A stretch of 11,826 bases of DNA from Porphyrobacter sp. UBA7686 (GTDB lineage Bacteria; Pseudomonadota; Alphaproteobacteria; Sphingomonadales; Sphingomonadaceae), in contig DLGU01000060.1 of NCBI GenBank assembly GCA_002482865.1, positions 264-12,089 of the forward strand, given 5' to 3'. Below the pieces are notes generated by a model. That model did no database searches. It had not been told where the DNA came from and saw only the letters and a program-made list of their open reading frames with translations. The position numbers and the translations under genes were made by a program. Below are positions 7,095 to 11,826 of the stretch, in pieces. The stretch's first letter is position 1. Each line of letters opens with the position of its first letter.

Positions 7095-7637
7095 TCAGCG
7101 CAGACCGCGGATGCCGCTGAAGTCAACGAAGGGCGCGCCGCGACCATCGAAGCGGCAGGTGAAGTTGCCGCGATCATTGCCGCGGTTGTTCCAACCACCG
7201 CCCACGTCGATCCGGCCCTTGACCCGGAAACCATCGCGCGTGCGGTCAATATCGCGGATGTCGATCACGTCGGCGAAACGATAGCCGCCATTGCGCCGTG
7301 CCTGATTCTCGGCTGCACGAACGCAGCGATCCACCGCGGTGCGCGGGTTGCCGAAGCCGCCGCGATCCCAGCCACCGCGGTCCCCGCGGAAGTCGCGGTC
7401 GCGGTAGTTATAGCGGCGGTCGTCGCGGTCATTGTCGAAAGCGCCCGCAAGCGCCGCAAGGCCGCCGATCACGACCGCGCCGGCGATGATCTCGCCCGCG
7501 CCGATCCCGCCACGATCGCGGCGGTCATCAGCCATTGCAGGGGTGGCAGAGGCCGCCGTCAGCGCAGTCGCAGCGACCGCACCGAAGACAAGCCGGGCTG
7601 CTTTGCCGGAGGCCAGCAGGTTGGTCTTGGTCGTCAT
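7095..7637 (-). CDS. Exported Arg/Asp/Gly-rich protein, paralog of the neighbouring 293-residue protein
   Basis: A 180-residue protein of unknown function. The parts in order are: a signal peptide (about 1-36, ending ATPAMA), a Gly/Ala-rich hydrophobic stretch AGEIIAGAVVIGGLAALAGA (47-66), a linker rich in Arg, Asp, Tyr and Gly (about 69-97), and a small domain with AVDRCVRAAE (101-110), the strand-like DRTRDGFRVKGRIDV (131-145) and FTCRFDGRG (159-167). Cys105 and Cys161 are the only cysteines and match two in the downstream paralog, so a disulfide is plausible. Proteins with this layout are, to my knowledge, annotated as hypothetical in sphingomonads. It should be periplasmic or surface-associated; the hydrophobic stretch may be a second anchor or a glycine-zipper-like segment. 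The start has GAGGAA about 9 bases upstream. A strong terminator follows, separating it from its paralog. Confidence 0.85.
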   Translation of the reverse strand: MTTKTNLLASGKAARLVFGAVAATALTAASATPAMADDRRDRGGIGAGEIIAGAVVIGGLAALAGAFDNDRDDRRYNYRDRDFRGDRGGWDRGGFGNPRTAVDRCVRAAENQARRNGGYRFADVIDIRDIDRTRDGFRVKGRIDVGGGWNNRGNDRGNFTCRFDGRGAPFVDFSGIRGLR

Positions 7638-7778
7638 CGAAGCATTCCTCGTCAGGCACCGCGGGCGGGATTGCTTGCGGTGTCGAGAATGCTTTTGCGC
7701 GATTCGGGGTGTTACGAAGCTGAATTGAGATGACAGGTTTTGTTAATCTAAAACCGGCCTAGTATGAACGATTCTCGA
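7638..7778 (-). promoter_or_regulatory. Intergenic region with inverted repeats, probable control region of the 180-residue protein gene
   Basis: A 141-base gap, richer in A and T than its surroundings. It holds a 6-bp inverted repeat GGTTTT (7736-7741)/AAAACC (7750-7755), a wider 8-bp inverted repeat TCGAGAAT (7683-7690)/ATTCTCGA (7771-7778), and two GANTC sites (7701, 7770). GANTC is the CcrM methylation site of alphaproteobacteria. I saw no convincing -35/-10 pair. The hairpin near 7736-7755 could instead mark the end of the serine hydrolase transcript. Confidence 0.35.
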
Positions 7779-9206
7779 TTATCTGGTCGGAAGAGCCGCC
7801 AGCACGTCCCGCGTGAAAGCGGCGATGTCGAAGCCAGAACCTGCCGGATCTTCGCCCCGCCGGACGATCACGACACCGCGCGAAGGGACAATCACCACAT
7901 ATTGCCCTCGGTTGCCGAAGGCTGCGAAGGTATCGGCGGGCACACCTTCGGAGCGATTCATCAGCCAGAACCCGGCCCCATAGCCGAATGCGCCGTCAGG
8001 CTGCGGGCCGCTTGGGGTCGATACGTACGTCGTCCAGTCTTCAGGCAGAACGCGTTCACCGGAAGGGAGCACGCCATCGTTGAGATATAGCTGACCGAGA
8101 TCCGCAAGGTCGCTCGCCGTGCTCCATACCTGCGATGACATCACGTGATCACCGCGAATATCGGTCTCGGCCACCGTCTCCGCCATTCCCAGCTTGGCGA
8201 AGAATAGGTGCGGCGGGTAAAAGGACAACCATTGGGCGATCCCCTTCAGCGCCAACAGCGTATCATTATTGGCATAGCGGAACACTGTACCCGGCGCATG
8301 GAGCACGGGCCAATTCACCGCCGTTTCATCAATGGTCGATCCGCCAAAATAGAGCGGATCGGTGCGGTTGCCCGGGGTGTCGGAATAGCGGCCGCTCGCC
8401 ATGCGCAAGGCGTGATCGATGGTGATGGCATTGCGCGGATCAGTCCCCCCGCCGGCGGCCCAGTAATTGAGCGCGATGGGGTCTGCGACGTTGGCCTCGC
8501 CAGAATGGACTGCCGCACCGATCAGCGTTGCCGCGATGCTCTTGGCGACGGACCAGGTGCGCTGGGGCGTCTTCTCGTCAAATCCGGGCGCATAGGAAGA
8601 CTGTTCGGCCAGCCCGCCTCCGGCGCGGTTGAAGCGCACCAGAGTGGCGGTTGTGCGGGTGCCATCGCCATATTGCCCGGCCAATGCGCTGGCGAAGACC
8701 CGGTCTAGCGAGTTCGGCGCCTTGGCTTTGCTGCGAGGCGCTGCCGGGAGGGTACCTGTGCCGAGTACCTTCGGCTCTGGCCTAGCTGCCACGGGTAGCG
8801 GTTGGTCGGGATTGCTCGAATCCTCCGGCGCACCGATTGGCAGCACCGAACAGCCCGTCTCTGGCCCGAAATTGGCCGCAATCCGTGGCGGCATGTCGTC
8901 TGCCCAGCGGACCGCGACATGGGCGATCTGGCCGCTCGGTCGGCGCACGATCTCGTGAGGCAGCGTGCCAATGATCGCATCCAGCGGCGCCTGAATGCCG
9001 GTCAGCTCCCATTGCTCGACGCTCTCGGGCGTGCGGGTTGCCCCATTGCGCTCGGCATTGGCGATCGCCCCGCACAGCATCAGCGCCTTGTATCCGGCCG
9101 CGAGCGCACGGTCGTAGCGGGCTTCGAGCGCGGCCTGCTGGGATTGCGCAAAAGCCGGGACGGCGGCGAGGAGCAACGTGGAGGCTGCAAAAGCGGAGCG
9201 GATCAT
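7779..9206 (-). CDS. Exported serine hydrolase of the beta-lactamase/penicillin-binding fold (class C type)
   Basis: A 475-residue exported enzyme. A signal peptide (1-20, ending AFA) is followed by a region of about 145 residues with Cys45 and Cys119, a Pro-rich linker (about 128-165), and then a beta-lactamase-fold domain. Active-site motifs are visible: SVAK (Ser219 nucleophile, Lys222), YAN (Tyr311, Asn313) and, in place of KTG/HxG, the segment FGNRGQ (430-435) before a hydrophobic strand. Such proteins are usually peptidases, esterases or amidases rather than true beta-lactamases, and the substrate cannot be read here. The N-terminal region matches no domain that I recognise. No clear Shine-Dalgarno precedes the ATG, but the signal peptide begins right at this Met, which supports the start. 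The upstream gap holds the rplQ terminator, so the gene needs its own promoter, for which there is little space (about 25 bases beyond the hairpin), or depends on readthrough. Confidence 0.9.
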   Translation of the reverse strand: MIRSAFAASTLLLAAVPAFAQSQQAALEARYDRALAAGYKALMLCGAIANAERNGATRTPESVEQWELTGIQAPLDAIIGTLPHEIVRRPSGQIAHVAVRWADDMPPRIAANFGPETGCSVLPIGAPEDSSNPDQPLPVAARPEPKVLGTGTLPAAPRSKAKAPNSLDRVFASALAGQYGDGTRTTATLVRFNRAGGGLAEQSSYAPGFDEKTPQRTWSVAKSIAATLIGAAVHSGEANVADPIALNYWAAGGGTDPRNAITIDHALRMASGRYSDTPGNRTDPLYFGGSTIDETAVNWPVLHAPGTVFRYANNDTLLALKGIAQWLSFYPPHLFFAKLGMAETVAETDIRGDHVMSSQVWSTASDLADLGQLYLNDGVLPSGERVLPEDWTTYVSTPSGPQPDGAFGYGAGFWLMNRSEGVPADTFAAFGNRGQYVVIVPSRGVVIVRRGEDPAGSGFDIAAFTRDVLAALPTR

Positions 9207-9230
9207 GGCTGCGACACTAGGCTGCGCGGC

Positions 9231-9272
9231 TCAAAAGGAAAGGGCCGGAAGCGTTTCCGCCCCGGCCCTTTC
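9231..9272 (-). terminator. Intrinsic terminator of the ribosomal/rpoA operon after rplQ
   Basis: GAAAGGGCCGG (9238-9248) and CCGGCCCTTTC (9262-9272) form a perfect 11-bp stem. On the minus strand it is followed by CTTTTGA, a short T-run. It lies about 24 bases after the rplQ stop. It is the only good terminator seen in the visible part of this operon. Confidence 0.75.
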
Positions 9273-9295
9273 GCTAACTCTGCACGTGACGCGGC

Positions 9296-9715
9296 TTACG
9301 CGTCTTCGTAGTCTTCAGCGGTCTGCACCGGGCCAGAATCCTGACCCTTGGCAGCTTCGTCGCGGTCGACGAGTTCGATGATCGCCATCTGCACGGCGTC
9401 ACCAGCGCGCACACCGGCGCGCAGCACGCGGGTGTAGCCGCCTTCGCGATCCGAATAACGCTCGGCCAGAACTTCGAACAGCTTCTTAAGCTGCGCTTCG
9501 TCACCCAGACGGCTCATGGCGAGACGACGGTTCGAAAGCCCGCCACGCTTTGCCAGCGTGATCAGCTTTTCGACATAGGGACGCAGTTCCTTCGCCTTGG
9601 GCAGCGTGGTCTTGATCTGCTCGTGCTTGATCAGCGCGGCGGCCATGTTGCGGAACAGGGCGTTGCGGTGACCCGTCTTGCGGCCCAGCTTACGGCCCGA
9701 AATACCATGACGCAT
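9296..9715 (-). CDS. rplQ: 50S ribosomal protein L17
   Basis: L17 of the large ribosomal subunit, located near the peptide exit tunnel. The 139-residue sequence is easily recognised: [20 protein letters not shown] at the start, [20 protein letters not shown] in the middle (24-43) and a C-terminal body containing [20 protein letters not shown] (92-111). It has an acidic C-terminal tail (QTAEDYEDA), as alphaproteobacterial L17 often does. The start has GGAG about 8 bases before ATG. It is the last gene of the operon and follows rpoA after a 199-base gap full of inverted repeats; an intrinsic terminator follows. Confidence 0.98.
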   Translation of the reverse strand: MRHGISGRKLGRKTGHRNALFRNMAAALIKHEQIKTTLPKAKELRPYVEKLITLAKRGGLSNRRLAMSRLGDEAQLKKLFEVLAERYSDREGGYTRVLRAGVRAGDAVQMAIIELVDRDEAAKGQDSGPVQTAEDYEDA

Positions 9716-9914
9716 ATTCTTTACTCCGTTCGAAAAGGACCCGTGTGAGGTAGCCCAGTGCTGGTTCGGGATCAGGGCTCCGAACCTTTGCCCATCTCTT
9801 CCGCCAGTGCCGTCACGGGAGCAAATCCCGTGACGTCAGACGAGCTTCGCTCGCTGGCCGGCAGGCCGCCGTCCGTCGGCAACCTGCGGTTGCCTCAGGC
9901 GGCCGCTTTTGGGC
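9716..9914 (-). other. rpoA-rplQ intergenic region with an array of hairpins
   Basis: A 199-base gap in an operon where gaps are usually short; I see no gene in it. In plus-strand order it holds: GGTTCGG (9763-9769)/CCGAACC (9780-9786); CGTCACGGGA (9811-9820)/TCCCGTGACG (9826-9835), 10 bp with a GCAAA loop; CGAGC-TTC-GCTCG (9841-9853); GGCCGCC (9864-9870)/GGCGGCC (9898-9904) enclosing GGCAACC-TGC-GGTTGCC (9878-9894). None has a T-run on the minus strand that would make a good terminator. Possible roles are mRNA processing or stability control between rpoA and rplQ, a REP-like repeat, or an RNA element. Confidence 0.6.
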
Positions 9915-9927
9915 TTAGCCCAAAAGC
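9905..9927 (-). other. 10-bp hairpin whose loop is the rpoA stop codon
   Basis: GCTTTTGGGC (9905-9914) and GCCCAAAAGC (9918-9927) are perfect reverse complements, and the 3-base loop (9915-9917) is exactly the rpoA stop, TAA on the minus strand. The right arm encodes the last residues of the alpha subunit. It may shield the 3' end of rpoA mRNA or affect termination of translation. Confidence 0.6.
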
Positions 9928-10970
9928 TCCTGCTCGAGCTTCTTGGCCATTTCTTCGATGTTCTCGGGCGGCCAGCCCGGGATGTCCATCCCGAGACGCA
10001 GACCCATGCTCGAGAGCACTTCCTTGATCTCGTTGAGCGACTTGCGGCCGAAGTTCGGCGTGCGCAGCATCTCGGCTTCAGTCTTCTGGACCAGATCGCC
10101 GATGTAGATGATGTTGTCGTTCTTGAGGCAGTTGGCCGAACGCACCGACAGTTCCAGCTCGTCCACCTTCTTGAGGAGGTAACGGTTGAGCTGGTTCGCG
10201 TCGCTTTCTTCCGGCTGAACGGCGTGGCCGATCATGGTGCCGACCGGCTGCGGGATGCCGTCTTCGAAGTGGACGAACAGGGTCAGCTGGTCCTGAAGGA
10301 TACGCGCAGCATAGGCCACGGCGTCTTCCGGGGTGACGGTGCCATCGGTTTCGACGGTCAGCGAAAGCTTGTCATAGTCAAGCTCCTGCCCGACGCGGGC
10401 GTTCTCGACCTTGTAGCTCACCTGACGGACGGGCGAGTACAGCGAGTCGACCGGGATCAGCCCGATCGGCGCATCGGCCGGACGGTTCTGCACGGCGGGC
10501 GAGTAGCCCTTGCCGGTGTCAGCGGTCAGCTCCATGTTGAGCGTCGCGCCTTCATCGAGCTGGCAGATCACCAGATCCTTGTTCATCACTTCGATGTCGC
10601 CGGTGACAGCAATATCGCCAGCCTTGACCGCGCCCGGGCCAGTGGCAGAAAGCTGCAGACGCTTGGGGCCTTCGCCTTCCATGCGCAGCGCGATCTGCTT
10701 CACGTTCAGCACGATGTCGGTGACATCTTCACGCACGCCAGCGAGGCTGGAGAACTCGTGCAGCACGTTCTCGATCTTGATCGAGGTGATCGCCGCGCCC
10801 TGAAGGCTCGACAGCAGCACCCGGCGCAGCGCATTGCCGAGCGTCAAGCCAAAGCCGCGTTCGAGCGGTTCGGCCACGAAAGTCACCTTGCGCTGACGAT
10901 CGCCGCTGTCCTTGATTTCGAGGGTGTTGGGTTTCTTGAGTTCCTGCCAGTTCTTGGTGTTGACGGACAT
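9915..10970 (-). CDS. rpoA: DNA-directed RNA polymerase subunit alpha
   Basis: The alpha subunit initiates assembly of RNA polymerase (alpha2-beta-beta'-omega) and contacts UP elements and activators. The 351-residue protein shows both domains. The N-terminal dimerisation domain (about 1-245) has [20 protein letters not shown] (39-58). The C-terminal domain (about 262-330) has [20 protein letters not shown] (276-295) followed by [10 protein letters not shown] (310-319). Arg277 corresponds to Escherichia coli Arg265, the main DNA contact. The C-terminus is extended by an acidic helix ending EQELLG, typical of alphaproteobacteria. The start has AGGGG 7 bases before ATG. It follows rpsK after 124 bases without rpsD, and precedes rplQ after a 199-base hairpin-rich gap. 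Confidence 0.99.
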   Translation of the reverse strand: MSVNTKNWQELKKPNTLEIKDSGDRQRKVTFVAEPLERGFGLTLGNALRRVLLSSLQGAAITSIKIENVLHEFSSLAGVREDVTDIVLNVKQIALRMEGEGPKRLQLSATGPGAVKAGDIAVTGDIEVMNKDLVICQLDEGATLNMELTADTGKGYSPAVQNRPADAPIGLIPVDSLYSPVRQVSYKVENARVGQELDYDKLSLTVETDGTVTPEDAVAYAARILQDQLTLFVHFEDGIPQPVGTMIGHAVQPEESDANQLNRYLLKKVDELELSVRSANCLKNDNIIYIGDLVQKTEAEMLRTPNFGRKSLNEIKEVLSSMGLRLGMDIPGWPPENIEEMAKKLEQELLG

Positions 10971-11094
10971 GGATTTCCCCTAATGCGCCCGGAGGGGGCG
11001 GTTCAAACTTGGGCGGGCCCGATGCGAACGCGAAACGCGGCATCAGACCCGATCGGGCGGCGAGAGCGCGCAGCGCCCCCGCCATCCCGGCGGA
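10971..11094 (-). other. rpsK-rpoA intergenic region with inverted repeats
   Basis: 124 bases with no gene. It holds CCGCC-ATCCC-GGCGG (11079-11093) next to the rpsK stop, the 10-base palindrome CCCGATCGGG (11048-11057), and a two-level hairpin GATGC...GCATC (11021-11044) enclosing CGCG-AAA-CGCG. In Escherichia coli rpsD lies at this place. The structures have no T-run, so they are not evident terminators. Confidence 0.5.
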
Positions 11095-11484
11095 TCAGAC
11101 GCGGCGACGCTTGGAGGGACGGACCCCGTTGTGCGGGATCGGAGTGACGTCGCGGATCGAAGTAATGTTGAAACCCACAGCCGCAAGACCCCGAAGCGCG
11201 CTTTCGCGGCCCGAGCCCGGACCCTTCACTTCGACTTCGAGCGTGCGGACGCCGTGTTCGGCAGCCTTCTTGCCCGCATCGTCAGCAGCAACCTGAGCAG
11301 CATAGGGAGTCGACTTGCGGCTGCCCTTGAAGCCCATCGCGCCAGCGCTGGACCAGCTGATCGCATTGCCCTGCGCATCGGTGATGGTGATCATGGTGTT
11401 GTTGAAGCTGGCGTTGATATGCGCAACGCCGCTGGTGATGTTCTTCTTGTCACGGCGCCGAATACGGCCTGGTTCGCGTGCCAT
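11095..11484 (-). CDS. rpsK: 30S ribosomal protein S11
   Basis: S11 sits on the platform of the small subunit, near the mRNA exit and the E site. The 129-residue sequence is typical: [20 protein letters not shown] (19-38), then [20 protein letters not shown] (39-58), [12 protein letters not shown] (59-70), and the C-terminal [18 protein letters not shown]. Start ATG is preceded by GAGGAC at good spacing. It lies between rpsM (62-base gap) and rpoA (124-base gap), the usual alphaproteobacterial order. Confidence 0.99.
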   Translation of the reverse strand: MAREPGRIRRRDKKNITSGVAHINASFNNTMITITDAQGNAISWSSAGAMGFKGSRKSTPYAAQVAADDAGKKAAEHGVRTLEVEVKGPGSGRESALRGLAAVGFNITSIRDVTPIPHNGVRPSKRRRV

Positions 11485-11546
11485 CGTTATCTGTCCTCTA
11501 GATCGTCAGAAGGAAAAAGCGTGCAAAGGGGGTGAGCCCCGCTCGC

Positions 11547-11826
11547 TTACTTCTTCTTGCCCGCGATGGGCTTGGCCTTGCCCTTGCGGGTACGGGCGTT
11601 GGTGTGGGTGCGCTGGCCACGGACGGGCAGGCCCGAACGGTGACGCAGGCCGCGATAGGCGCGCAGATCCATCAGGCGCTTGATGTTCATCGCGGTGTTG
11701 CGACGCAGGTCGCCTTCCACGGTGAAATCGGCGTCGATGGTTTCGCGGATCCGCAGCACTTCCTCATCAGAGAGGTCCTGCACACGCGCAGAATGCGCGA
11801 TACCCAGCTTGTCAGCGATCTGGACG
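11547..11826 (-). CDS. rpsM: 30S ribosomal protein S13, C-terminal 92 residues; 5' end outside window
   Basis: S13 is in the head of the small subunit, where its tail reaches the P-site tRNA and the intersubunit bridge. The frame remains open to the window edge; the visible part begins [20 protein letters not shown] and contains [20 protein letters not shown] (28-47 of the open frame read from the in-frame GTG at 11781-11783) and the family signature [20 protein letters not shown], ending in the basic tail [12 protein letters not shown]. About 30 N-terminal residues are missing. That GTG is an internal Val, not a start. It is the first visible gene of the minus-strand ribosomal block. Confidence 0.98.
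   Translation of the reverse strand, partial: VQIADKLGIAHSARVQDLSDEEVLRIRETIDADFTVEGDLRRNTAMNIKRLMDLRAYRGLRHRSGLPVRGQRTHTNARTRKGKAKPIAGKKK

Noticed and set aside
7779..9206. True class C beta-lactamase (resistance gene)
   Set aside because: It has SVAK and YAN but FGNRGQ in place of KTG, plus an additional N-terminal region; this fits the broad serine hydrolase group better.
9758..10027. Short plus-strand open frame over the rpoA-rplQ gap
   Set aside because: It runs through hairpins and into antisense rpoA, with no Shine-Dalgarno or domain.
9909..11147. Plus-strand open frame of 412 residues antisense to rpoA
   Set aside because: It is the mirror of a certain rpoA gene; the long frame reflects codon bias of rpoA.
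1..11826. CRISPR array, tRNA or rRNA gene, insertion sequence, prophage or defence cluster
   Set aside because: I saw no regular spaced repeats, cloverleaf, transposase or other hallmark on either strand.

Overview
The window looks like part of an alphaproteobacterial chromosome, most likely order Sphingomonadales and perhaps an Erythrobacter-like lineage. This rests on the high GC content, the protein sequences, a ribosomal operon tail of rpsM-rpsK-rpoA-rplQ with no rpsD between rpsK and rpoA, and small secreted Arg/Asp-rich proteins. I saw no mobile element, CRISPR array, tRNA, rRNA, prophage or defence cluster, so this is core chromosome with several poorly described genes.

Left part, plus strand (1-5998): the 3' end of a dihydrolipoamide dehydrogenase gene; a GTG-started polytopic membrane protein whose motifs line up in order with the SEDS (FtsW/RodA) family but which seems to lack the catalytic aspartate; a GTG-started lipoprotein of the DUF4403 type; an amidase-signature hydrolase with an intact Lys-Ser-Ser triad; a PepSY-type protein with two membrane segments; and a TRIC/UPF0126 cation channel whose ATG overlaps the preceding stop by four bases. 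Gaps are short (4-bp overlap to 77 bp), so several of these may be co-transcribed.

Middle part, minus strand (6020-9206): two neighbouring exported proteins, 180 and 293 residues, that share one architecture and are clearly paralogs. A strong intrinsic terminator separates them, so they are likely separate transcription units. Upstream of them lies an exported serine hydrolase of the beta-lactamase/penicillin-binding fold, with an additional N-terminal region.

Right part, minus strand (9231-11826): the end of the ribosomal protein/RNA polymerase alpha operon, with rpsM cut by the window edge, then rpsK, rpoA, rplQ and a good intrinsic terminator. The gaps rpsK-rpoA (124 bp) and rpoA-rplQ (199 bp) are long for such an operon and are full of inverted repeats; the rpoA stop codon is exactly the loop of a 10-bp hairpin.

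The plus-strand and minus-strand blocks converge at about 6000-6020, where a GC-rich hairpin spans the stop of the TRIC gene. The items most worth a second look are the SEDS-like protein, the paralogous secreted pair and the hairpin array in the rpoA-rplQ gap. None of these is proven to be a new system.
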